NCBI GenBank assembly: GCA_964436235.1
Contig: CAYTCW010000068.1
Location: 1-24,061 of the forward strand
Origin: UBA9980 sp964436235
Lineage (GTDB): Bacteria > Muiribacteriota > UBA9980
DNA: 24,061 bases
Reading direction: 5' to 3'
Shown here one piece after another: positions 5,644 to 14,124 of this stretch; position 1 is the first letter of the stretch, and each line of letters begins with the position of its first letter. A program made the position numbers and the translations under genes. The notes below the pieces were generated by a model, which saw nothing but the letters and a program-made list of their open reading frames with translations, did not search any database and was not told where the DNA came from.

Positions 5644-8139
5644 ATGTTAAGTAATTTCACTGTGGGAGCAAAGTTAAGGATTAGTTTTATTGTTCTTACT
5701 ATTTTATGTATTTTCGTTGGATACGTAGGGTTTAACGGACTTGTCGATTTAATGAAAAGTTTCGATAAAATAGTGGAAGTCAACATTCCTTCGTTGATTC
5801 AAATAGCGGATATGAAGGAAGGCTTAATGGGCGTTGTTGTAGGAGAACGCGGCCTCGCTAACCGTCGAATGATGGCAGATGATATTAGAAAGGCCCAGTA
5901 TGCCTATATTGAAAAAAATGCCATTCTCGCCACGGGCGCTTTCGATAAATATAAAACCATACCCCGCTCAGCTGAAGAGGAAAAACTTTTTCAAAGCTTA
6001 GCTAACGAATGGGAAGCCTGGAAGACTGCATTCAACAATGTAGTATCGCTTTCCCGTGAAAAAGATTCGATGCTCGCTAAAGGAGTTAAAGCCGACGACG
6101 CGGCGATGAGTGAATTCGATCAGAAAATATTCGACGCCACTTTAGAATCCAGAGGTAAATTTTTGGCGGTGGACGACTCGCTCAATAAAATAAAAGGTGA
6201 AATATTAAGATATACCAGAGAAGACATGAAAACCGCCGACGATGAAGCCAGTAAGGATGAAAATACTCTTTTATATACGATAATTTTTTGCGTGCTTCTC
6301 TCACTGATAATAAGCGAGGTTCTTTCGCGCGGTATAAAAAATATTTTAGACTCGCTTATGAGCGAAACTAAAACTTTAATAAATGCCATTGTTGACGGAA
6401 AACTTACCGCAAGATCGGATACCGCAAAGATAAATTTCGAATTCAGGCCTATAGCCGAAGGCATAAACGGCCTGCTGGAGGCGCTTATCAAACCGCTCAA
6501 CGTCGCGGCCGACTACGTGGATAAAATAGCTAAGGGCGATATACCCGATAAAATCACCGATAATTATAACGGCGATTTCAATAAACTTAAAAATAATCTC
6601 AACCAGTGCATCGACGCGGTAAACGCTCTCATTAAAGACGCCAGAATGCTCGCATCCGCGGCGGTTAACGGCGAATTCTCCGTCCGGGCCGACGCCTCAA
6701 AACATCAGGGCGATTACGCCAAGATCATCAACGGCATGAACGAAACCACGGAAGCCTTCGTCGGCGTATTAAACCGCACTATAGAGCATCTTGAAAATAT
6801 AAGCAAAGGATCGATCGACGAAAATATAACCCGCGAATATAAAGGCGAATTCAACCGCCTTAAAGTCAGCTTCAATAAATGCTTCGAAGCCGTTCGACGC
6901 CTTGTTTCAGACTCGAATACGCTCGTAGAGGCCGCCCTCGACGGCAAATTAGCGACGCGCGCCGATATAAGCAAGCATGAAGGCGATTTCCAGAAGGTCG
7001 TTGACGGAGTAAATAAAACCCTCGACGCGGTTATCAAACCCGTAGAAGAGGCCTCAGGCTGCCTCGAACAGATGGCTAAAGGCAATCTCGACGTGGCCGT
7101 AAAAGGCGATTATAAAGGCGATCACGCTAAAATAAAAGACGCTCTAAATAGAACCATAGATTCGATGAACGAAATATTATCGCAGGTAAGCGTAGCCGTA
7201 GATCAGGTTGACACCGGTTCGCGCCAGGTATCCGACGCCAGCCAGTCGCTGTCGCAGTCATCGACCGAATCGGCGAGCTCGATCGAAGAAATCAGCGCCA
7301 CCATGCAGGAAATCAACTCGCAGACTAAACAGAACGCCGAAAACGCCACCCAGGCAAATAAATTATCGGGCGACGCGCGCAATTCCGCCGAAGAAGGCAA
7401 CGACAAGATGCGCGATATGAAAAAGGCCATGGCAGAAATTAACGAAGCATCGGCCAGCGTGGCTAAAATCATAAAAGCTATCGACGAAATAGCTTTTCAG
7501 ACGAACCTCTTAGCGCTCAACGCGGCCGTAGAAGCGGCGCGCGCCGGAAAACACGGCAAAGGCTTCACCGTAGTCGCCGAAGAAGTGAGAAACCTCGCTC
7601 AGAGAAGCGCTAAGGCCGCCAAAGAAACCGCCGAAATGATAGAAGGCTCGATCAAAAAAGCCGAAAACGGCGCAAAAATTGCCGAAGATACCGCGAAATC
7701 ACTTGAAATAATAGTATCGGGTTCGGCGAAAGTAACCGATTTGATAGGCGAAATAGCCGCGGCAGCGCGCGAGCAGGAAAAGGCCGTCACTCAGGTTAAT
7801 CAGGGACTCACGCAAATAGATCAGGTAACACAGCAAAATACGGCTACCGCCGAAGAAGCCGCTGCCGCTTCCGAAGAATTATCCAGCCAGGCTGCCGATC
7901 TTAAAGGCATGCTCGCTAAATTCTCGCTGAAAAAATCGGCATCTACGGTCAACGCATATGTGTCGAAACAATTGCCGCAAACCGCAAGCCGCACGATGAT
8001 AAAGCAGGCGCCTCATAAACCCGAAAAAGCAAAACAAATCAAAGCGCCCGTGCCGCCGGCCACACCGGTGCGCAGAAATGAAAAAATCGACCCGAACGAT
8101 ATAATTTCCTTAGATGACAACGAATTCGGCAAATTTTAA
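5644..8139 (+). CDS. Methyl-accepting chemotaxis protein with 4-helix-bundle sensor and tandem HAMP units
   Basis: This 831-residue receptor has membrane helices at about 11-31 and 208-226. They flank a periplasmic helical domain of about 175 residues, of the 4HB_MCP type. From about 235 to 513 run six HAMP-like units of 44-50 residues in alternating types. One type has the pattern GKL..RAD..KH.GDF and the other KG.I....Y.G.F..L. The signalling domain follows, with the hairpin tip around EIAFQTNLLALNAAVEAARAG (614-634) and methylation-type Gln/Glu-Ala-rich helices on both sides. The tail from 761 is Lys/Pro-rich and ends EFGKF, with no WxxF docking pentapeptide for CheR/CheB. ATG 5644 was chosen over an earlier GTG at 5635, because that GTG lies inside the ribosome binding site AGAGGTGG. 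The ligand is unknown. Confidence 0.92.
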   Translation: MLSNFTVGAKLRISFIVLTILCIFVGYVGFNGLVDLMKSFDKIVEVNIPSLIQIADMKEGLMGVVVGERGLANRRMMADDIRKAQYAYIEKNAILATGAFDKYKTIPRSAEEEKLFQSLANEWEAWKTAFNNVVSLSREKDSMLAKGVKADDAAMSEFDQKIFDATLESRGKFLAVDDSLNKIKGEILRYTREDMKTADDEASKDENTLLYTIIFCVLLSLIISEVLSRGIKNILDSLMSETKTLINAIVDGKLTARSDTAKINFEFRPIAEGINGLLEALIKPLNVAADYVDKIAKGDIPDKITDNYNGDFNKLKNNLNQCIDAVNALIKDARMLASAAVNGEFSVRADASKHQGDYAKIINGMNETTEAFVGVLNRTIEHLENISKGSIDENITREYKGEFNRLKVSFNKCFEAVRRLVSDSNTLVEAALDGKLATRADISKHEGDFQKVVDGVNKTLDAVIKPVEEASGCLEQMAKGNLDVAVKGDYKGDHAKIKDALNRTIDSMNEILSQVSVAVDQVDTGSRQVSDASQSLSQSSTESASSIEEISATMQEINSQTKQNAENATQANKLSGDARNSAEEGNDKMRDMKKAMAEINEASASVAKIIKAIDEIAFQTNLLALNAAVEAARAGKHGKGFTVVAEEVRNLAQRSAKAAKETAEMIEGSIKKAENGAKIAEDTAKSLEIIVSGSAKVTDLIGEIAAAAREQEKAVTQVNQGLTQIDQVTQQNTATAEEAAAASEELSSQAADLKGMLAKFSLKKSASTVNAYVSKQLPQTASRTMIKQAPHKPEKAKQIKAPVPPATPVRRNEKIDPNDIISLDDNEFGKF
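7540..7587 (+). repeat. 48-bp stretch shared by the two receptor genes (copy 1)
   Basis: A 48-base segment coding for the region just after the signalling hairpin tip is identical at 7540-7587 and 11136-11183. The surrounding sequence differs at many silent sites. This shows that the receptors are paralogues, and it may reflect gene conversion at the contact region for CheA and CheW. Confidence 0.85.
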
Positions 8140-8155
8140 TTAACGGAGGTAAAGT

Positions 8156-8677
8156 ATGTCTATAAATGAAAAAATAAGAAATAACAATACCATGCTCGAT
8201 GACGATATGGACGAAGAAATGGAGGATACCCAGGAGGACAAGTATTTAACCTTCGTTCTCAACCGCGAAGAATATGGCATCGAAATCAAACACGTAATCG
8301 AGATAATCGGCATTCAAAATATCACCAGCGTTCCCGATATGCCGCATTATATAAAAGGCGTTATAAACCTTCGCGGAAAGGTCATTCCGGTAATGGACGT
8401 ACGCATTCGTTTTAATATAAACGAGCAGGCCTACAACGAAAGAACCTGTATAATAGTTATAACCGTAAGCGAACAATTAGTAGGACTCATAGTAGATGAA
8501 GTATCCGAAGTTTTAGATATACCCAAAGCCAGCGTGGAGCCTTCGCCCAAGGTCAACCGGGGCGAAGGAAGCAAATTCGTTCAGGGCATGGGAAAGGTCG
8601 GCGACGCGGTTAAAATATTATTGAGCGCAGACAAACTCTTATTCGAAGAAGATTTAGAAAAAATAGCCGCGCTGTAA
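8156..8677 (+). CDS. cheW: Chemotaxis coupling protein CheW
   Basis: CheW links receptors to CheA in the signalling array. The 173-residue protein starts with an unusual acidic extension of about 28 residues (DDDMDEEMED). A complete CheW domain follows with YGIEI near 41, the INLRGKVIPVMD segment at about 70-81, the LIVDEVSEVL segment near 108-117 and the ending GDAVKILLSADKLL. The start has a clear GGAGGT 7 bp upstream. It sits between two receptor genes, 16 bp after the first and 34 bp before the second, and all are likely co-transcribed. Confidence 0.95.
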   Translation: MSINEKIRNNNTMLDDDMDEEMEDTQEDKYLTFVLNREEYGIEIKHVIEIIGIQNITSVPDMPHYIKGVINLRGKVIPVMDVRIRFNINEQAYNERTCIIVITVSEQLVGLIVDEVSEVLDIPKASVEPSPKVNRGEGSKFVQGMGKVGDAVKILLSADKLLFEEDLEKIAAL

Positions 8678-8711
8678 AGACTTAAAATCTGAATAACATA
8701 AGGGGTGAAAC

Positions 8712-11621
8712 ATGTTTAATACGATTAAGTCTAAAATAATTATAGCGGGAATTATCGCGGTCGCAATACCCGTAATATTCATTTTAACGCTTGTTAATAA
8801 AGAAAAAGCAAACATTTCGAATACGGTCGTCAAAGAAGCCGCCAAACAACTCAATGAACATATGCAGAGCGTGGCTCAGGACACTTATTCTCTCTGCGAA
8901 AGCCAGCAGGAGCTTCTTGAAAAAGTAATGCAGGCCAATATGAACGTTTTAATGGATAAAATAAAGGAAAAAGGCGGTATTTTTCTATTAAACGAAGGCG
9001 CAGGCATAGAATGGAACGCAGTCAACCAATCCAACCACAAAGAAAGCAGGATAACTCTTCCAAAACTCGGTTATGGCGCTAAAGGCTGGCTCGACAGCGG
9101 AACCGCCGGCGCCGCAGCCGGCGGATGGTTCGCCCCTAACTACGAAAGCAGCTCGCCGACGCCGCTTATAGACGAAACCGCGGCACTTATAGGCGGCACA
9201 TGCACTATATTTCAACGCATCAACGAAGCGGGCGACATGTTAAGAGTGGCTACTAACGTAATCGGCAAAGACGGTAAGCGCGCCATCGGCACTTATATAC
9301 CCGCGATAGAAGATTCCGGCTCGAAAAATCTAATTATCGAAAGCATGCTTGCCTCAAAACCATATACCGGCAGAGCTTTTGTAGTAGATTCGTGGTATGT
9401 GGCAAATTATACGCCGCTTAAAGACGAGGCCGGAAAATTAATAGGCATGGCCTATGTGGGTATAAAACAGGAATCAGTCGAAAGCCTCAGAAAAGCCGTT
9501 ATGAATATCAAAATAGGCAAAACCGGCTACGTATTCGTTATAGGCGGCAGCGGCTCGCATCTCGGCCATTATGTCATTTCGTATAAAGGCGCATCCGACG
9601 GCAAAAATATATACGATGCCAGAGATCCTTCCGGACGCCAGGTTATTAAAGAAATGATAGATCTGTCAAAAAACGCGCGCGGCAAAACCGTCGAATATCA
9701 ATACTACTGGCAGAATAAAGATGAAAAAGAGCCAAGGCTGAAAATGGCGTCGGTGATATATTTTGAAAAATGGGACTGGGTAATAGGCGCGAGCGCATAT
9801 CTCGATGAATTCACCGAAACCACTAATATTATCAACGCCGATATAGATAAACTGTTCACGAATTCAATATTAGCAGCTATTTTGTCGTTAATATTAGCGC
9901 TTCTTCTAACCGTTACAATAGGAAACGGAGTCGGTAAAAATATAGCCGCTATCTTATCAACAATTAAAAACCTTACCGACAGCATAGCATTGGGCAAATT
10001 GAATATACGCGGCGACAGAAAAGCGGTCACGGAAGAATTCGCGCCCGTTATCGACGGGGTTAATTTAGTAATGGATACTTATAATAAACCCATCGAAGTC
10101 ACCGTCAAAAGCATAAGCTCTATAGCGCAAGGCGTGCTGCCTGAAAAGATAACCGAGCAATATCACGGCGATTTTAATAAAATAAAAGACAGCCTCAACG
10201 ATTTAATCGATATACTCGGCGATTTTTCAACCCAGATGAAAAATATATATAAAGACCACAGCGCGGGCGAAATCGACGTAAAATTAAACCTCGATAAATT
10301 CAAAGGCATTTACGCCGATATCGGCGAAAGCGTTTCTAAAACGATAAATTATCATGTGACGGCAATTCTTAAAGCGCTCTCCATCATCGAAGATTACGGC
10401 GTTAAAGGCGATTTTTCCAGAAACCTCGAACGCATGCCCGGCAAACAGGTAATAATGAACCAGATGCTCGACGCGCTCAAAAACAACCTTCAAAGCGTTA
10501 TCACCGAAACTAAAATGCTCGCTAAGGCGGGCGTCGAAGGCCGCCTTAAAACCAGAGGCAGCGCGGATAAATTCGTCGGCGATTACAGCGAAATAATAAA
10601 AGGCATCAACGCCACCCTCGATTCAGTCATAAAACCAGTCGAAGAAGCCACCAAAATACTCGAAGCAATGGCAAACGGCGATCTGAGCGTCGATATGAAA
10701 GGCGACTACGCGGGCGATCACGCCATACTTAAAAATTCATTGAACTCCACTATCGATTCGATGAACGATATCATTTCACAGGTGCTCATAGCCGCCGACC
10801 AGGTAGAATCCGGCTCGACGCAGGTTTCAGAAGCCAGCCAGTCGCTGTCGCAGGCGGCCACTGAACAGGCCAGCTCGCTCGAAGAAATAAGCTCGACCAT
10901 GCAGCAGATTAATTCGCAGGCAAAGCAGAACGAACAGGGCGCGAGCGAAGCGAGCAGAATCGCACTCGAAACTCGTAAATCGGCCGAAGAAGGCAATGTT
11001 AAAATGGCTAATATGCAAAAAGCCATGGGCGAAATCAACGAAGCGTCGGCTAACGTAGCTAAAATCATAAAAGCTATCGATGAAATAGCCTTCCAGACGA
11101 ATCTTCTCGCTCTCAACGCGGCGGTCGAAGCCGCCCGCGCCGGAAAACACGGCAAAGGCTTCACCGTAGTCGCCGAAGAAGTGCGCAACCTCGCGCAAAG
11201 AAGCGCTAAAGCCGCTAAAGAGACCGCCGAAATGATAGAAGGCTCTATTAAAAAAGCTGAAGCCGGCTCGAAAATCGCCGTAAACACCTCGGAATCGCTC
11301 GCCGAAATTAACGGAAGCGTAACTAAAGTAACCGATTTAATAGGCGAAATAGCTGCGGCATCAAAGGAACAGACGACTGGAACCATCCAGGTAAATCAAG
11401 GTCTTTCACAAATCGATCAGGTGACTCAACAGAACACCGCTACGGCCGAAGAAGCCGCGGCTGCATCAGAAGAACTATCAAGCCAGGCGCGCGAGCTGAA
11501 ATCGATGCTGACGCGTTTTAAATTAAAAAACAACCCCGCTGCCGGCACGAAAACATTTAACGCTTATTTAAAAAATGATTCCGAAGCGGGCGGCAAAACC
11601 AAACCTAAAATGTTGAAATAA
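8712..11621 (+). CDS. Methyl-accepting chemotaxis protein with Cache sensor and tandem HAMP units
   Basis: This 969-residue receptor has membrane helices at about 8-28 and 383-403. Between them is a large extracytoplasmic sensor of about 350 residues. It resembles the Cache_3-Cache_2 type: a first part with FQRINEAGDMLRVATNV near 167-183, and a Cache_2-like end with KTGYVFVIGG at 270-279 and an FEKWDWVIGASAY segment near 351-363. Such domains often bind small organic acids or amino acids, but the ligand here is unknown. After TM2 about six HAMP-like units follow, the last two close to those of the first receptor. The middle units (near 10220-10480) are the most divergent. The signalling tip is almost identical to that of the first receptor. 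The C-terminus (KPKMLK) has no WxxF pentapeptide. GGGGTG precedes the ATG. Confidence 0.92.
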   Translation: MFNTIKSKIIIAGIIAVAIPVIFILTLVNKEKANISNTVVKEAAKQLNEHMQSVAQDTYSLCESQQELLEKVMQANMNVLMDKIKEKGGIFLLNEGAGIEWNAVNQSNHKESRITLPKLGYGAKGWLDSGTAGAAAGGWFAPNYESSSPTPLIDETAALIGGTCTIFQRINEAGDMLRVATNVIGKDGKRAIGTYIPAIEDSGSKNLIIESMLASKPYTGRAFVVDSWYVANYTPLKDEAGKLIGMAYVGIKQESVESLRKAVMNIKIGKTGYVFVIGGSGSHLGHYVISYKGASDGKNIYDARDPSGRQVIKEMIDLSKNARGKTVEYQYYWQNKDEKEPRLKMASVIYFEKWDWVIGASAYLDEFTETTNIINADIDKLFTNSILAAILSLILALLLTVTIGNGVGKNIAAILSTIKNLTDSIALGKLNIRGDRKAVTEEFAPVIDGVNLVMDTYNKPIEVTVKSISSIAQGVLPEKITEQYHGDFNKIKDSLNDLIDILGDFSTQMKNIYKDHSAGEIDVKLNLDKFKGIYADIGESVSKTINYHVTAILKALSIIEDYGVKGDFSRNLERMPGKQVIMNQMLDALKNNLQSVITETKMLAKAGVEGRLKTRGSADKFVGDYSEIIKGINATLDSVIKPVEEATKILEAMANGDLSVDMKGDYAGDHAILKNSLNSTIDSMNDIISQVLIAADQVESGSTQVSEASQSLSQAATEQASSLEEISSTMQQINSQAKQNEQGASEASRIALETRKSAEEGNVKMANMQKAMGEINEASANVAKIIKAIDEIAFQTNLLALNAAVEAARAGKHGKGFTVVAEEVRNLAQRSAKAAKETAEMIEGSIKKAEAGSKIAVNTSESLAEINGSVTKVTDLIGEIAAASKEQTTGTIQVNQGLSQIDQVTQQNTATAEEAAAASEELSSQARELKSMLTRFKLKNNPAAGTKTFNAYLKNDSEAGGKTKPKMLK
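11136..11183 (+). repeat. 48-bp stretch shared by the two receptor genes (copy 2)
   Basis: This is the second copy of the identical 48-base segment described for the first receptor. It encodes the same residues of the signalling domain in the Cache-type receptor. Confidence 0.85.
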
Positions 11622-11642
11622 GGTTTAAACGTAAAATAGAAC

Positions 11643-11680
11643 TTTAGTCAAGCAATAATCTTAAATATTGCTTGACTAAA
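11643..11680 (+). repeat. Perfect 15-bp inverted repeat between the second receptor gene and cheR
   Basis: TTTAGTCAAGCAATA (11643-11657) and its exact reverse complement (11666-11680) enclose an 8-base loop. It is centred 41 bp before the cheR start. No T-run follows, so a classical terminator is unlikely. It could be an operator, an RNA processing or stability hairpin, or a partial attenuator separating receptor and cheR expression. Confidence 0.75.
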
Positions 11681-11702
11681 ACGATAATAATGGTGGTATA
11701 AT
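11672..11702 (+). promoter_or_regulatory. Possible internal promoter overlapping the cheR start
   Basis: TTGACT (11672-11677) lies in the right arm of the inverted repeat, and a perfect TATAAT (11697-11702) directly abuts the cheR ATG. The 19-base spacer is long. A transcript from here would begin near the second ATG at 11709 and would be leaderless. The motif may be chance in an AT-rich spacer. Confidence 0.3.
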
Positions 11703-12542
11703 ATGAACATGGTTGGAATAACTGAAGACGAATATAAAACTATAAGCGGATTCGTTTACGATAAATTCGGAATAAAACTCGGCGATCAGAAAAAAACTCT
11801 TATCATCGAAAGGCTTCAAAAAATCCTGAGGACCGGCGGGTTTGCCAGCTTCAGACAATATTTCGATTATATTATAAGCGAACCGACAGGCGAAGCGATT
11901 TTAACTTTTATAGATAAAGTCTCAACCCATCACACATTTTTTTTCAGGGAAAACGACCATTTCGAATATATGAGCAATCACGCCCTGCCACATCTATTAA
12001 ATAAATACAAACGCTCGGGGGAGGCAGTCGATATCAGAATATGGTGCGCCGGCTGCTCCTCGGGCGAAGAGCCCTACAGCGTGGCAATGTGTGTCAACGA
12101 ATTCATCGAAAACAACAAATTGAAACCGTCGGATATATCCATACTCGCTACTGATATTTCAGTAGCTTCGCTTGAAAAGGCCTCCAGCGGAGTATATCAG
12201 GCGCCATCGCTCGCGCACGTGCCGCCGATGTACCGCCAGAAATATTTCAACGCGCCGGCTTCAGACGGCAATTTTTGCGTGAAACCGTTTTTGAGAGACA
12301 AAATACTATTCAGGCGGCTGAATTTAATGAGAGACGATTATCCTTTCAGGGGGCGTTTCGATATAATATTCTGCCGCAACGTGATGATATACTTCGACGC
12401 CCCCACGCGCAGCTCGCTAATAGGAAGGTTTCACCGATACACCAAAGAAGAAGGATATCTGTTTATAGGCCATTCAGAGTCCATAAGCCGCAGCACGCTT
12501 ATTTACAAATATATAAAGCCGGCCGTTTATCAAAAAGCCTGA
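11703..12542 (+). CDS. cheR: Chemotaxis protein methyltransferase CheR
   Basis: CheR transfers methyl groups from S-adenosylmethionine to receptor glutamates. The 279-residue protein has the N-terminal helical domain (about 5-75), then THHTFFFRE at 75-83, the SAM-binding loop WCAGCSSGEEPYS at 114-126, DIIFCRNVMIYF near 221-232 and a normal end. Length fits the family. TGGTGG (11691-11696) can serve as ribosome binding site for the ATG at 11703, and a second ATG lies at 11709. The inverted repeat just upstream could separate its expression from that of the receptors. Since neither receptor carries a docking pentapeptide, CheR probably binds them directly. Confidence 0.95.
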   Translation: MNMVGITEDEYKTISGFVYDKFGIKLGDQKKTLIIERLQKILRTGGFASFRQYFDYIISEPTGEAILTFIDKVSTHHTFFFRENDHFEYMSNHALPHLLNKYKRSGEAVDIRIWCAGCSSGEEPYSVAMCVNEFIENNKLKPSDISILATDISVASLEKASSGVYQAPSLAHVPPMYRQKYFNAPASDGNFCVKPFLRDKILFRRLNLMRDDYPFRGRFDIIFCRNVMIYFDAPTRSSLIGRFHRYTKEEGYLFIGHSESISRSTLIYKYIKPAVYQKA

Positions 12543-12567
12543 CGCCGTTTAAAAAGAAGGAATATAT

Positions 12568-13629
12568 ATGCAGCCGAAACGGATAAAAGTTTTAATAGTC
12601 GATGATTCCGCATTAGTGCGCGAAATACTTTCGAAAGGACTCGCGCTCGATAAAGATCTCGAAATCGTCGGAACGGCTTCCGATCCTTTTGCGGCGCGCG
12701 ATAAAATAGTAGAACTCAAGCCCGACGTATTAACTTTAGACGTTGAAATGCCGCGAATGGACGGCGTAGAATTTTTAAGAAGGCTTATGCCGCAATACCC
12801 GCTTCCGGTGGTAATAGTGAGCGCCCTTACTAAAAAAGGCGCGCAGATAACTCTCGAAGCCTTCGAAGCCGGCGCCGTAGAAGTGGTAACCAAGCCTTCG
12901 AGCGACGTAGCGCGCGGCCTTTCGGCCATGTTAAACGACCTGCGCGCAAAAATTAAAATAGCCGCGGCCACTAACGTATCGGCATGGAAATTAAATAAAA
13001 AACACGCTGATAAAAGCGTTAAAATCAGCCGCGAAGCGCTTTCTGAATCCACCGATAAAGTCATCGCCATAGGCGCTTCTACGGGCGGCACCGAGGCCAT
13101 CCGCAAAATATTAAAAACATTTCCCGCATCGATGCCTGGCGTGGTTATAGTTCAGCACATGCCGGCAGGCTTCACGGCTCATTTCGCCGAAAGCCTCAAT
13201 AACGGCTGCGCCATGGAAGTCAAAGAAGCCGCCCACGGCGACCGCATAATGCCGGGAAGAGTATTAGTAGCTCCGGGCGGCGATATGCAGTTTCGCGTGC
13301 TGCGCTCGGGCGGAATTTATATCGCCGACTTGAAGCCCGGCGAAAAAGTATGCGGTCACTGCCCTTCTGTCGAAGTAATGTTCGAATCGGTCGCCAAATA
13401 CGCCGGAGCCAACGCCATAGGCGTCATACTTACCGGAATGGGAAGCGACGGCGCGGGTGGAATGCTTTCCATGCGCCAGGCGGGCGCGCGCACCCTCGCG
13501 CAGGACGAAGAGAGTTCGGTAGTTTTTGGAATGCCTAAAGTAGCCTACGAACGCGGAGGCGCAGAAAAGTTAGTGCCGCTTTCCGATATAACCTCGCGCG
13601 TAATAGCCATACTCGAAGGCAGGGAATAA
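12568..13629 (+). CDS. cheB: Chemotaxis methylesterase/glutamine deamidase CheB
   Basis: CheB removes methyl groups from receptors and is activated by phosphorylation from CheA. The 353-residue protein joins a receiver domain (about 5-125, phospho-acceptor D58) by a linker to the esterase domain (about 163-350). The catalytic triad is visible as S171 in IGASTGG, H197 in VQHMPAGFT and D294 in GMGSDGAGGM. AAGGA precedes the ATG. The gene follows cheR by 25 bp and is followed after 3 bp by cheD, so translation is probably linked. Confidence 0.96.
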   Translation: MQPKRIKVLIVDDSALVREILSKGLALDKDLEIVGTASDPFAARDKIVELKPDVLTLDVEMPRMDGVEFLRRLMPQYPLPVVIVSALTKKGAQITLEAFEAGAVEVVTKPSSDVARGLSAMLNDLRAKIKIAAATNVSAWKLNKKHADKSVKISREALSESTDKVIAIGASTGGTEAIRKILKTFPASMPGVVIVQHMPAGFTAHFAESLNNGCAMEVKEAAHGDRIMPGRVLVAPGGDMQFRVLRSGGIYIADLKPGEKVCGHCPSVEVMFESVAKYAGANAIGVILTGMGSDGAGGMLSMRQAGARTLAQDEESSVVFGMPKVAYERGGAEKLVPLSDITSRVIAILEGRE

Positions 13630-13632
13630 AGC

Positions 13633-14124
13633 ATGAACGTCAACACTATAATCGTCGGCATAGGCGGCATCGGCCTTTCTAACAAAGAAAACGACGTTAT
13701 TAAAACGCTCGCGCTCGGTTCGTGCGTGGGCGTTATGCTCTATTCGCCTAAATTAAAACTTGCCGGCCTTATACATGTGGCGCTGCCCGAATCGAGGATC
13801 AATCCGGAACTGGCCAAAGAAAGGCCCTGCTATTTCGCCGACACCGGAATTCCTTTTCTTTTTAATTCACTCGCTAAATTCGGCTGCCTTCTATACAGCG
13901 ATCTTGTCGTCAAAATAGCCGGAGGCGCCAATATAATGGATCCGCAGCAGCGTTTCGACATAGGCACGCGCAATGTGCTGGCGGTTAAAAAGAACCTGTG
14001 GCGCTATAAACTCGGGCCGCTCGCCGAAGACACTGCCGATACTATTAGCAGGACCGTAAAATTCGAAGTCGGCACCGGGCGCGTAATTTTATCATCACCG
14101 ACGATCGGGGAGTGGGAAATATGA
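13633..14124 (+). CDS. cheD: Chemoreceptor glutamine deamidase CheD
   Basis: CheD deamidates receptor glutamines and in CheC-containing systems takes part in adaptation through binding of its phosphatase partner. The 163-residue protein has the expected catalytic residues C31 in LGSCVGVML, H48 in IHVALP and T71 in ADTGIP, at the spacing known for Thermotoga CheD. It begins 3 bp after cheB, and its stop overlaps the cheY start by ATGA. The presence of CheD beside a CheX/CheC-type phosphatase fits the Bacillus/Thermotoga style of chemotaxis rather than the E. coli style. Confidence 0.95.
   Translation: MNVNTIIVGIGGIGLSNKENDVIKTLALGSCVGVMLYSPKLKLAGLIHVALPESRINPELAKERPCYFADTGIPFLFNSLAKFGCLLYSDLVVKIAGGANIMDPQQRFDIGTRNVLAVKKNLWRYKLGPLAEDTADTISRTVKFEVGTGRVILSSPTIGEWEI

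Noticed and set aside
10718..11386. 222-codon open frame on the minus strand inside the second receptor gene
   Set aside because: It is an antisense shadow caused by Ala/Glu-rich codon use in the signalling domain. The same frame type recurs opposite the first receptor (7203-7472).
11643..11690. Inverted repeat before cheR read as a rho-independent terminator
   Set aside because: The stem is AT-rich and is followed by acgataataa, with no T-run. Termination inside the cluster is not supported.
12549..13106. 185-codon open frame on the minus strand over cheB
   Set aside because: The sense strand encodes a complete CheB with all catalytic residues. The antisense frame has no motif and no start signal.
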